Below, in pieces: positions 50,893 through 58,682 of a stretch of DNA of 64,000 bases; positions within the stretch are counted from its first letter, which is position 1; the number at the start of each line of letters is the position of its first letter. The stretch lies in the NCBI GenBank assembly GCA_017432615.1, contig JAFRIV010000020.1, positions 1 to 64,000 of the forward strand, read 5' to 3'. Made by a program: the position numbers and the translations under genes. The notes beneath the pieces were generated by a model. It was not told where the DNA came from. It searched no databases and saw nothing but the letters and a program-made list of their open reading frames with translations. Origin of the DNA: Oscillospiraceae bacterium. Lineage in GTDB: Bacteria; Bacillota; Clostridia; Oscillospirales; Oscillospiraceae.

Positions 50893-52236
50893 ATGAAAGT
50901 GAAAAGAATCATCAGCCTTATTCTGACGGCAATCTTTACGCTGATTCTTTGCGCCGCTGCTTCTGCTGAACCTGTAAAGGCGGATGCGCAGCTTGCTGAA
51001 CAGCAGATTACGTATTTTTCCTCCAATCTGAGCGCTTTTCAGCAAAACGGCACAGAGGGAAAATGGTATTATGCCGTCACGGATCTTGACCACAACGGCA
51101 TGCTGGAACTGATTGCCGTAGCGACGGATGAAGCCGGCAACAGCAAGGCGCTTCGCGCATGGACCTTCAGTTCTGAGAGCCAGGAAGCGGTTTCCTGTTC
51201 CGTTGTATTCCCGGAAGGAATGGCAAACCCGGGCATCACGACGGAAACGGCAAAAGCGGTCTATGATGCCGCAACTGACCGCTGGACGTATTTCTTCAGT
51301 ACCGATCTCGTCCTGGGCGAGCAGGACGTCTATTCCTTCCGCTGCACCCTTGCCCTGCAGAATATTGACCTTGCCTATGAGGTACTGCCCACGGAGCACA
51401 GGCAGATCCTCAACGGGATCCCGGCTGTTTCCTATCTGGACCAGTCCGGTACGGTCATCGGCTCAGACAGCACCGGCGGTTTTTCAACGGATGAGATGAA
51501 GGGCGCTTCCGGAGAAGAAGTACACTTCTACTGGATCGATTCCTCTTCGGTGATCAACTTCACGGCGCTGTCAGACAGTTATCTTGTTTTCATCGGAGAC
51601 AAAAAGGGTTCAGAAATAGCGGCAGCTGCCGGCGGTACGGCATCGGTCTATAATACATCTCCTGCCTATACCCCCGCGCCGATCTATACCCAGGCACCGG
51701 GCTATACGCCTGTCTACACCCCTGAACCGACTCTTTCCAATGACGCCACACATGATCCCATGTATGACGATCTCTTTGCTTCCGGCCAGGCACCGGTCTG
51801 GACAACGCCCGTGCCCGCAAATCCCGCCCAGCCGTCGCAGCCCACTCCGTATTTGAACAGGGATCCGCTGTATGGTCAGGTGAACGGGCCTTCTTCCTAC
51901 TATGTTCCGACGCCTGCCCCGACCCAGCATATCGATCTCTATGTCACGCGCAATCCCACTGATGAAAACCGCAAAGTGGGCAGCACGGCGAATTTCGTTG
52001 CCAATGCCAACATCCGTGACAGTTTGCACTGGACGTTTGTGTCACCTGGCGGCAGCAGCTATTCCGCACAGGAATTTGCGAGTATGTTCCCCAATTCTCC
52101 ACTTTCCGGGCTGTATGAAGGCGTGCTCTCCGTCAGCAACGTTACGGAGGATATGAACGGCTGGGGTGCCTACTGCACTTTCTTCTATGAAGATCAGGTG
52201 GCAAACAGCGGCACAGGCTATATCTGGATCTATTGA
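50893..52236 (+). CDS. Secreted protein with Pro/Tyr-rich linker and C-terminal Ig-like domain
   Basis: This 447-residue protein has a signal peptide (1 to about 25, ending AAASA). Its N-terminal domain (about 30-240) contains YAVTDLDHNGMLELIAVATDE, a calcium-loop-like segment. A Pro/Thr/Tyr linker with YTPAP and YTPEPT runs from about 250 to 345. The C-terminal domain (about 347-447) starts VTRNPTDENRKVGS and resembles residues about 405-503 of the surface protein at 6998-9298. It has no membrane anchor, so it is probably released or wall-bound. It lies between the first LysM peptide and the regulator gene. Confidence 0.75.
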   Translation: MKVKRIISLILTAIFTLILCAAASAEPVKADAQLAEQQITYFSSNLSAFQQNGTEGKWYYAVTDLDHNGMLELIAVATDEAGNSKALRAWTFSSESQEAVSCSVVFPEGMANPGITTETAKAVYDAATDRWTYFFSTDLVLGEQDVYSFRCTLALQNIDLAYEVLPTEHRQILNGIPAVSYLDQSGTVIGSDSTGGFSTDEMKGASGEEVHFYWIDSSSVINFTALSDSYLVFIGDKKGSEIAAAAGGTASVYNTSPAYTPAPIYTQAPGYTPVYTPEPTLSNDATHDPMYDDLFASGQAPVWTTPVPANPAQPSQPTPYLNRDPLYGQVNGPSSYYVPTPAPTQHIDLYVTRNPTDENRKVGSTANFVANANIRDSLHWTFVSPGGSSYSAQEFASMFPNSPLSGLYEGVLSVSNVTEDMNGWGAYCTFFYEDQVANSGTGYIWIY

Positions 52237-52251
52237 CGGAGGTGGAGTTCG

Positions 52252-52746
52252 TTGGCACATCCGTTGATCGATCGGACTTTCTACGAGGCAATCGTTAATT
52301 TTGAGCGGTCTGATCAGGCTAAAGAATACTATTATAAAGTAATGGACACCGTTGTGGAACGGGAAGGAAAGAAGGACACGGTCAGAAACCGGATCCTGCG
52401 CACCTATTCCATGCTGTTCTGTGATGATCTCGGGGCAGTAGCCGGGCAGATCGCCACGTCGGAAGACGTCGAAGCCACGGCGGACAGGCTCCATACGGGG
52501 AATATGGGGTACGACCCCAAACACTGGTACCGGATGCAGCATCATTTCCCGGTCATCGATGACGACAATTATGATCGGTTTGCTGCACTGGTGATTGCGG
52601 ATCTGAATGCCGGCCCGCTGCGGGAGGCCGCGCTGAATAACGGTGATATGCTCCTCGTCGGAGAACTGAACTCTTTGTCGATGACAAGGGAGCAGCGGAA
52701 AAATCAGCGCGTCAGGATCGTAAAGCTTAAAGGTGGGACCCTATGA
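52252..52746 (+). CDS. Uncharacterised 164-residue cytoplasmic protein
   Basis: I do not recognise this protein. It has no signal peptide or membrane helix, and is mostly helical with charged stretches (ERSDQAKEYYYKVMDTVVE) and a compact middle (YDPKHWYRMQHHFPVIDDDNYDRF). The likely start is TTG 52252, 9 nt after GGAGG. Its stop overlaps the start of the regulator gene (ATGA), so the two are translationally coupled. It may modulate the regulator; that is inference from position. Confidence 0.6.
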   Translation: MAHPLIDRTFYEAIVNFERSDQAKEYYYKVMDTVVEREGKKDTVRNRILRTYSMLFCDDLGAVAGQIATSEDVEATADRLHTGNMGYDPKHWYRMQHHFPVIDDDNYDRFAALVIADLNAGPLREAALNNGDMLLVGELNSLSMTREQRKNQRVRIVKLKGGTL

Positions 52747-53555
52747 AGATCCTTGCGGTAGACAGCAGCAGGGCTGTTCTGGAGGAGATCACGGGATTTG
52801 TCCGGGAACTCTATCCGGAGGAAGAGGTTCTCTGTTTTGAAAGCAGCCTGGAGGCTCTGGCGAAAGCCCGTTCAGAGGAGATCGATATCGCGTTTCTTGC
52901 AGTAGATCTGCCGGAACTGAACGGCCTGGATCTGGGGCAGTATCTGGTGGAGCTGTATCCCCTCATCAATCTGATCTACCTTGCGGAAGGAAAAGAATGC
53001 GGCTATGAAGCCATGGCCCTGCATGCCAGCGGGTATATTCTCAAGCCTGTCCTGCAGGAAAACGTGAAGCGGGAGATGGAAGATCTCCGGCACTCTGCCG
53101 TACAGAAGAATCATAAACGGCTCTTCGCACAGACTTTCGGGAATTTTGAGCTGTTTGTGGACGGCAAACCCATCGAATTCAAGTATTCCAAAACAAAGGA
53201 AATCATGGCGCTGCTGATCAACAACCGCGGCGCACAGACCACCAACGGGGAGATCATTGCCACGCTCTGGGAGGATGACGGAGACCCCGAGAAAAAAGCC
53301 TCCTACCTCAGCAACCTCCGGCAGGATCTGCAGAACACGATGACGCGTTACAAACTCAACGGCATCATTCTGAAGCGGCGCGGCAGCATGGCCATTGCCA
53401 TGGACCGCATTGAGTGCGACCTCTATGACTGGCTCGAGAAAAAACAGAAGTCACAGTATCATTACATGGGCGATTATATGAACCAGTACAGCTGGCCGGA
53501 GTACTTCCATGCGGAGCTGGATGAGATCAGCTACGCCATGGAAGACGAAGAGTAA
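52743..53555 (+). CDS. Response-regulator-like protein with SARP-type winged helix
   Basis: This 270-residue protein has a receiver domain (1 to about 120, acidic D7, phospho-acceptor D55 in AVDLPELNG, lysine in YILKPV). A winged-helix DNA-binding domain follows (about 130-235: FGNFELFVDGKPIEFKYSKTKEIMALLINNRG, then LSNLRQDLQNTM). This resembles the OmpR-like domain of SARP/BTAD activators, which bind direct repeats spaced 11 bp. Three such repeats lie upstream of the export cassette and both LysM peptide genes. A dedicated kinase is not adjacent. Confidence 0.85.
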   Translation: MKILAVDSSRAVLEEITGFVRELYPEEEVLCFESSLEALAKARSEEIDIAFLAVDLPELNGLDLGQYLVELYPLINLIYLAEGKECGYEAMALHASGYILKPVLQENVKREMEDLRHSAVQKNHKRLFAQTFGNFELFVDGKPIEFKYSKTKEIMALLINNRGAQTTNGEIIATLWEDDGDPEKKASYLSNLRQDLQNTMTRYKLNGIILKRRGSMAIAMDRIECDLYDWLEKKQKSQYHYMGDYMNQYSWPEYFHAELDEISYAMEDEE

Positions 53556-53583
53556 ACCGCCGCAGAAAATATCGCTTTTCCCG

Positions 53584-53614
53584 CACAGGGGCCTTCTTTT
53601 GGAGGGCCCCTGTG
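53584..53614 (+). terminator. Terminator after the SARP-like regulator
   Basis: CACAGGGGCC (53584-53593) pairs perfectly with GGCCCCTGTG (53605-53614) around an 11-nt loop, followed by TAATTGTTT. Confidence 0.7.
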
Positions 53615-53697
53615 TAATTGTTTACAACTCCCTGATAGAATTCCCGGGGAAATCAGGTAAGATACGGAAAGAACCGAAGCGGCTCTGCGTCCCTCCT

Positions 53698-53732
53698 GTG
53701 TGACAGAAGTGTGATGTTTTGTGTGATATGCT
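53698..53732 (+). promoter_or_regulatory. SARP-type box and promoter of the second LysM peptide gene
   Basis: GTGTGACAG (53698-53706) and GTGTGATGT (53709-53717) are spaced 11 bp. TATGCT (53727-53732) starts 18 nt after the second copy's start. A further GTGTGATAT lies at 53721. Confidence 0.65.
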
Positions 53733-53797
53733 CTGTGTGCAGCTGAAGAGAGCTGGAATGATGAAAAACCCGATTCTGCTTGACGGAGGAGATAAAA

Positions 53798-54046
53798 ATG
53801 AATCAGAAGGAAGAGAATATGATCATGCTGAATGATGAAGAAATCACCAAAGCGTCGGGCGGCGCAGCCAGAGGCCAGGAATGGCAGCAGCTGGGAATGA
53901 CCTATTACCGCATCGCCCGGGGAGATACCCTCTCCGATATTGCACGGCGTTTCCATACCTCCAGCGAGGCCATCAAAGCGCTCAATCCGATCCTGATCAA
54001 TACCCTTGACGGAATCAGGGAGGGCTGGGAGATCCGCGTCCTGTGA
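53798..54046 (+). CDS. Double-glycine leader LysM peptide 2
   Basis: This 82-residue precursor has a 22-residue leader ending LNDEEITKASGG and a 60-residue mature part. The mature part begins AARGQEWQQLGMTYYRIARG and ends EGWEIRVL, a single LysM domain. Its mature part aligns without gaps with peptide 1, while the leaders differ in length and keep only the acidic residues and the GG. GGAGGA at 53785-53790 supports ATG 53798. It has its own SARP-type promoter. It is followed by a hairpin and the M16 protease gene. Confidence 0.88.
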   Translation: MNQKEENMIMLNDEEITKASGGAARGQEWQQLGMTYYRIARGDTLSDIARRFHTSSEAIKALNPILINTLDGIREGWEIRVL

Positions 54047-54073
54047 GGTTTGCGCCGTACGATCCGCTTTTCT

Positions 54074-54100
54074 GCATTGTCCGGCTCAGCCGGACAATGC
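54074..54100 (+). other. Perfect 13-bp hairpin between LysM peptide 2 and the protease gene
   Basis: GCATTGTCCGGCT (54074-54086) and AGCCGGACAATGC (54088-54100) pair fully around one central C. No T tract follows, so this may be an RNA stability or processing element rather than a terminator. The protease gene starts 38 nt later. Confidence 0.6.
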
Positions 54101-54137
54101 GCTGTAAAAAGATAGAATGGAGGCTTCCTGTGAAGCT

Positions 54138-57100
54138 ATGAAGAGATTAATAGCTGTTTTACTGATTTGCTGTGTTTTGTGTTCCGCAGTTCCTGCCGTT
54201 TCCGCGCAGGCGGAAAAGGCACTCCCCGATGTGGGGGACACCGTCTGCGGATTCACGGTAACGGATAAGAGAGACTTTCCCCTCATCGGGGCGGAGATCC
54301 TCGTTTTTGAGCATACTAAGACGGGTGCCGGGTTGATGGTGATCGCCAACAACGACATCAACCGTGCCTTTGACCTCACGTTTTTCACCCGCGCTGTCGA
54401 CAATACCGGCCTGCCGCATGTTTTTGAGCACGCCACGCTGAACGGATCAGACAAATACCCGTCGGACGATCTGTTCTTCAACCTGATCTACCAGACCTAC
54501 AATACCTTCCTCAACGCGATGACAGGCCAGCTCTATACCACCTATCCGATGGCAAGCCTCTCTGAAGCACAGCTTCTCAAGTATGCCGAATTTTATACCG
54601 ACAGTTGCCTGCATCCCCGCATCCTTGAGGATGAAAGTATTTTCCGGGAAGAAGCCTGGCGCTACCGCCTGGCATCTCCCGAGGACGAACTGACGGTGGA
54701 GGGCACCGTCTATTCCGAGATGCTCTCTGCCTACGACCTGAATACGGCAGCCCGTTACAACTGGATGCGCACCTCCTTCCCGGGAGCTACGGTGGGCAAT
54801 TCCTCCGGAGGGGATCCGGCAGAGATCCCAAACATGACCTGGGACGATCTGAAAGCCTATCATGAAAAGTATTATCATCCCTCCAACTGTATGGCATTTC
54901 TGTACGGCCAGTTTGACGATTATACCGCTTTCCTGAAGCTTCTGGATCAGGAGTTTTCCTCTTATGACCGCCGTACCTTTGACTTTACGGAGGAGTATAC
55001 CCCCATTACGGAGTCCGTCACCAAGACCTTTGCCTATCCTGTGGAGGCAGACTACTACACCGACGGCGCATCCATGATCTACTACTCCTTCCTCTGCCCC
55101 GGTCTGAATCAGGACCCAGAGGAGGAAATGCTTCTCAACACCCTGACAGACCTTCTCATCAGTGACTCGTCTGTGCTCATGCAGCGGCTGAGAAAGGAAC
55201 TCCCCTCGGGATACTGCGGTGCCTACATCGACCGTTCCGGCCCGGAAGATTCCATAGCCTTCTATGCCATGTATGTCAACCCGGAAGATACTGACCTGTT
55301 CCGCTCTATCGTGGATGAATCCCTGGCGGAAATCGCTTCCAACGGTTTTCAGCAGGATTTGGTGGATGCCCTGATGTCCGCCCTCTCTCTAGACATGAAG
55401 CTGGGGCGGGAGAATACAAGCCTCGGCATCAGCCTGATCACCGGTGAATTTGCCCCCTCCTATGCCGAAACCGGGAATCTCTACGACTACCTGGACTATG
55501 TCGATGCCCTTCAAAATATGGACGTCTGGAACCGTACCGGAGAATACAGCAGAGCCGTGCAGAAATGGCTCACCGGTGAAGATGCCGTCACGGTGCTTGT
55601 GACGACCTATCCCGAACCCGGCGCAAAAGAGCAGCAGCAGACAGCGGAACGGGAGCGTCTTGCATCCGTCAAAGCTTCTCTGAAAGAGAAAGAGTTGAAA
55701 TCCCTCGTGGATGTAACCAATGCCCCGGCGGAAGAAGACCCCGACACGGCCTCCTGCCTGGCTGAACTTCAGGCAGTCTCCGTCAGCACCCTGCCGGAAG
55801 AGATCCGCACCTACCCCATTACCGATGAGACGGGCGAATACGGCATCCGCCGCATCAACGCTGCTGCAGACGTGGAAGGCATCGGTCAGGCAATGCTTTT
55901 CCTCCCCGCAGAGGGAATTGCCCAGGAGGATCTGCACTGGTATGCCCTTTATGTGGGCATGCTCGGACAGCTGGATACCGAAGCCTATACCCAGCAGGAG
56001 CTCTCATCCCTCATCGCCCGATATCTCTACAGCTGTGATATCCGTTTCTCCATGCTGGATACCTACGGTACAAAGGAATTCCATCCCTATCTGCGTGCCG
56101 GCTGGATCGGCCTGGAAGAGGATCTGCAGCAGGGGTACGACCTGATGTATGAGATCCTTTACAAAACGCAGTTCACTGACAAGGAGACGGTTTCCGGCCT
56201 GATCGACAGGGCACTCTCTTCCCAGAAAAGCTCCGTTACGCTGGGGGCATACAGCATGATGCTCTACCGTGAGCTCGGTGCCACGTCCCCGATGTATGCC
56301 TATTACGATCATCTAACCGGGCTTGCCTACTACGATTTTCTGGTAAAAGTCAGAGCCCTGATGGATACCGAGCCCGAGACGGTGATCGCTGCCCTGCAGA
56401 AGATCCAGCAGCAGTTCCACAACCGGACGAATGCCGTGGCAGTTTTTGCCGGTGACCCGGCAGTTGCTTCCGCCAACGAAGCCTGTGCAGACGCTTTCTT
56501 CCAAAAACTGGACGCCGAGCCGATCCTCCCCGCAGCCTACAGCTTTGAAACACCCGCCATGCGTGAGGCGCTGATCATTGACAGCGATGTGCAGTATAAC
56601 GGTGTGGTGGGGGATTATAAGGCAATGGGCCTTTCGGGATACACCGCAGACCTGGCGGCAGTCTCCGCCCTGGTGCTGGACAACTACCTTGTTCCGCAGC
56701 TGCGGGAAGCTTACGGTGTCTATACCCCGATCCACAGTTACATCGAAAACGGCGGGACATATCTTCTCACCTACAGTGATCCGAATATTCGGGAGACCTT
56801 TGCCGTCTACGATGCCCTGCCGGAATTCCTTTCCGGACAGGAGACCGATCAGGATGTGCTCAACGGCTATATTCTCTCTGCCTATTCCACTCTGGCCAGG
56901 CCGGAAGGTGAACTCAGCGGTGCGCTGTCTGCAGCCATCGGCCGGATCTGCGATGAACCGGAGGATCTGAAGATCCGCTTTATGCAGGAACTGAAGTCCC
57001 TCACCCCGGAGACTCTTGCCAAGTATGCTTCCGCTTATGAAAGCCTTGTGGAAAACGGGCACATGTTTACCGTCGGCGGGGCATCGGCCATCCGTGAAAA

Positions 57101-57140
57101 TGCCGATCTCTACGATGTCATCCTGGATCCCTTTGCCTGA
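54138..57140 (+). CDS. Secreted M16 family metalloprotease (PreP/insulinase-like)
   Basis: This 1000-residue protein has a signal peptide (1 to about 25) and the inverted zinc motif HxxEH as H94-V-F-E97-H98 (GLPHVFEHATLNGSDKYP). The third zinc ligand is probably in GTVYSEML about 100 residues further on. Domain order and length fit M16C presequence-protease/Cym1-type enzymes, which degrade peptides of roughly 10-65 residues in a closed chamber. Most clostridial M16C enzymes I know are cytoplasmic, so a secreted one beside two exported 60-residue peptides is notable. ATG 54138 is 14 nt after GGAGG; ATG 54117 is an alternative that would hide the signal peptide. Confidence 0.88.
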   Translation: MKRLIAVLLICCVLCSAVPAVSAQAEKALPDVGDTVCGFTVTDKRDFPLIGAEILVFEHTKTGAGLMVIANNDINRAFDLTFFTRAVDNTGLPHVFEHATLNGSDKYPSDDLFFNLIYQTYNTFLNAMTGQLYTTYPMASLSEAQLLKYAEFYTDSCLHPRILEDESIFREEAWRYRLASPEDELTVEGTVYSEMLSAYDLNTAARYNWMRTSFPGATVGNSSGGDPAEIPNMTWDDLKAYHEKYYHPSNCMAFLYGQFDDYTAFLKLLDQEFSSYDRRTFDFTEEYTPITESVTKTFAYPVEADYYTDGASMIYYSFLCPGLNQDPEEEMLLNTLTDLLISDSSVLMQRLRKELPSGYCGAYIDRSGPEDSIAFYAMYVNPEDTDLFRSIVDESLAEIASNGFQQDLVDALMSALSLDMKLGRENTSLGISLITGEFAPSYAETGNLYDYLDYVDALQNMDVWNRTGEYSRAVQKWLTGEDAVTVLVTTYPEPGAKEQQQTAERERLASVKASLKEKELKSLVDVTNAPAEEDPDTASCLAELQAVSVSTLPEEIRTYPITDETGEYGIRRINAAADVEGIGQAMLFLPAEGIAQEDLHWYALYVGMLGQLDTEAYTQQELSSLIARYLYSCDIRFSMLDTYGTKEFHPYLRAGWIGLEEDLQQGYDLMYEILYKTQFTDKETVSGLIDRALSSQKSSVTLGAYSMMLYRELGATSPMYAYYDHLTGLAYYDFLVKVRALMDTEPETVIAALQKIQQQFHNRTNAVAVFAGDPAVASANEACADAFFQKLDAEPILPAAYSFETPAMREALIIDSDVQYNGVVGDYKAMGLSGYTADLAAVSALVLDNYLVPQLREAYGVYTPIHSYIENGGTYLLTYSDPNIRETFAVYDALPEFLSGQETDQDVLNGYILSAYSTLARPEGELSGALSAAIGRICDEPEDLKIRFMQELKSLTPETLAKYASAYESLVENGHMFTVGGASAIRENADLYDVILDPFA

Positions 57141-57148
57141 AAACAGGG

Positions 57149-57173
57149 CGGGCCGGCTTTGCCGGCCCGTTTC
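57149..57173 (+). terminator. Terminator of the M16 protease gene
   Basis: CGGGCCGGC (57149-57157) pairs perfectly with GCCGGCCCG (57161-57169) around TTT, followed by TTTCC. Confidence 0.8.
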
Positions 57174-57206
57174 CTTCTTTGTGCAGCAATCCTCTGCATA
57201 ACTCAA

Positions 57207-57236
57207 TTGATTTTCTCCCACCGGATATGGTATAGT
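57207..57236 (+). promoter_or_regulatory. Promoter of the cyclic-nucleotide-binding-domain genes
   Basis: TTGATT (57207-57212), an 18-nt spacer and TATAGT (57231-57236), 86 nt upstream of the ATG at 57323. No SARP-type repeat is present here. Confidence 0.65.
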
Positions 57237-57322
57237 AAAATTTACAGGTGGCAGGTGAAAACATCTTCCTGCAGCGGTCAGCACGGCAAAGCTGCCCCGC
57301 GCCGTTGGAAAGGAGAGAACGG

Positions 57323-57817
57323 ATGGAGCTGAAACAGTTTAAAACCGACGAGATGATCTTCCGCCAGGGGGATCCCAGCGATTGCATGTATCGGATCAGA
57401 GAAGGAAAAGTCGGCATTTTTGTAGATTACGGGGAAGCCGGCCATACCAAAATAACGGAACTGTCCGCCGGCCAGTTTCTCGGGGAGATGGGCCTGTTGG
57501 ATAAAGTGCCGCGCTCCGCAACAGCCATCTCTCTGTGTGAGGATACGGTGCTGCAGGTGATCAATGAAGAAAACTTTACCCGCAGCTTTACGGCGGACCC
57601 TGAAGATCTCCTTTTTCTGCTGCAGCAGATGAGCACGCGTCTGCGCCGCATCTCCCGGGATTATACGGAGGTCTGCCGCACCGTCAGCGAGGTGGTGGAG
57701 ACGGAAAAGACCGGGGCGGAAAGAAGCCCTGCGCTGAAAAATCGCATTGCCAAGGCGCTGGCGGGCTTTGAAGTATCCTGTACGGATGGAAAAACAGGAG
57801 AGGAGGGGGATGCATGA
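57323..57817 (+). CDS. Cyclic nucleotide-binding domain protein without DNA-binding domain
   Basis: This 164-residue protein is one cNMP-binding (CAP_ED) domain: MIFRQGDPSDCMYRIREGKVGIFVD, then GQFLGEMGLLDKVPRSATAISLCEDTVL. The phosphate-binding cassette normally has GE(L/M)...RSAT, which is present here. After it come two helices but no Crp-type helix-turn-helix, so it is not a transcription factor by itself. AAAGGAGAG supports the start at 57323. It overlaps the next gene by 4 nt. Confidence 0.88.
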   Translation: MELKQFKTDEMIFRQGDPSDCMYRIREGKVGIFVDYGEAGHTKITELSAGQFLGEMGLLDKVPRSATAISLCEDTVLQVINEENFTRSFTADPEDLLFLLQQMSTRLRRISRDYTEVCRTVSEVVETEKTGAERSPALKNRIAKALAGFEVSCTDGKTGEEGDA

Positions 57818-58656
57818 AGACGATTTCTTATGCCTCCGGGGAAGTGATCTTCCGCGAGGGGGATTACTGCCTGACGATGTACGTCATCCTGAAGGGGAGC
57901 GTTGCTGTCTATCTGGATTATGAAACGGAACAGAAACAGCAGCTCACGGTTCTGAAGGAACAGCAGCTTCTCGGGGAGATGGGTCTGATCGAAGCTTCCC
58001 CGCGTTCTGCTACAGCTGTCGCGCTGGAAGACGATACGCTCCTGCAGGAGATCGAAGAGAAAGAGTTCTACGATTTCTTTCAGAACAATCCGGAACACCT
58101 TCTGCATCTCATGCGGCAGTTGAGCGCCCGTATCCGTGACAATACGGAGAAGTACCGGGAGGCCTGCCTGACCCTGCTTGCCCATGAAGAGGCGGAGAAG
58201 AAAGGCGAAGCAAAAAGTGAGGATCTGACCCGGCAGATGCAGGAGATCAGCAAAACCGGCGAAAAGAGAAAAGCGGGATACTCCGGTCTGCGCTCGTCCT
58301 TCTTCAACTATGTGCTGGAAGACGTGGAAGCTTACGAAGGGAAGCGGGAAGTTGTCCGGGTTGGGTTTGTGGAAAGGCACTTTGTAAAGTATATCTCTCC
58401 GCTGGAAATGCATGTGAACCCCGACGATGAGTTTGCAGATCCTGCTGTCGGGCCCAGCGACCGGATCATCAGTGAATATGTGCAGGAGATCCCCTATTTG
58501 AAGCGCTTCAATGAAGAAATCTTTCCGGAACCGGTCATCGTAAACAAGCTGGCATCGGATGGCTATCTGATCCTGAACGGACACCATCGCTGGGCGGCGG
58601 CCGTCAAAAGCGGGGTGAGCAAACTGCGCGCTGCCATCATGAACCCGTCTGACTGA
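57814..58656 (+). CDS. Fusion of cyclic-nucleotide-binding domain and ParB/sulfiredoxin-like domain
   Basis: This 280-residue protein has an N-terminal cNMP-binding domain (about 1-115, with LLGEMGLIEASPRSATAVAL) and a charged linker. The C-terminal domain (about 160-280) carries PVIVNKLASDGYLILNGHHRWAAAVKSGV, matching the ParB/sulfiredoxin-like GxxR/GHHR motif, which in relatives binds nucleotides. A sensor-output fusion of this kind is unusual to me. It is translationally coupled to the preceding single-domain protein, and the two may pair. Confidence 0.82.
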   Translation: MKTISYASGEVIFREGDYCLTMYVILKGSVAVYLDYETEQKQQLTVLKEQQLLGEMGLIEASPRSATAVALEDDTLLQEIEEKEFYDFFQNNPEHLLHLMRQLSARIRDNTEKYREACLTLLAHEEAEKKGEAKSEDLTRQMQEISKTGEKRKAGYSGLRSSFFNYVLEDVEAYEGKREVVRVGFVERHFVKYISPLEMHVNPDDEFADPAVGPSDRIISEYVQEIPYLKRFNEEIFPEPVIVNKLASDGYLILNGHHRWAAAVKSGVSKLRAAIMNPSD

Positions 58657-58682
58657 TCAGGAGAGGAAGGTATTGGAAAGCC

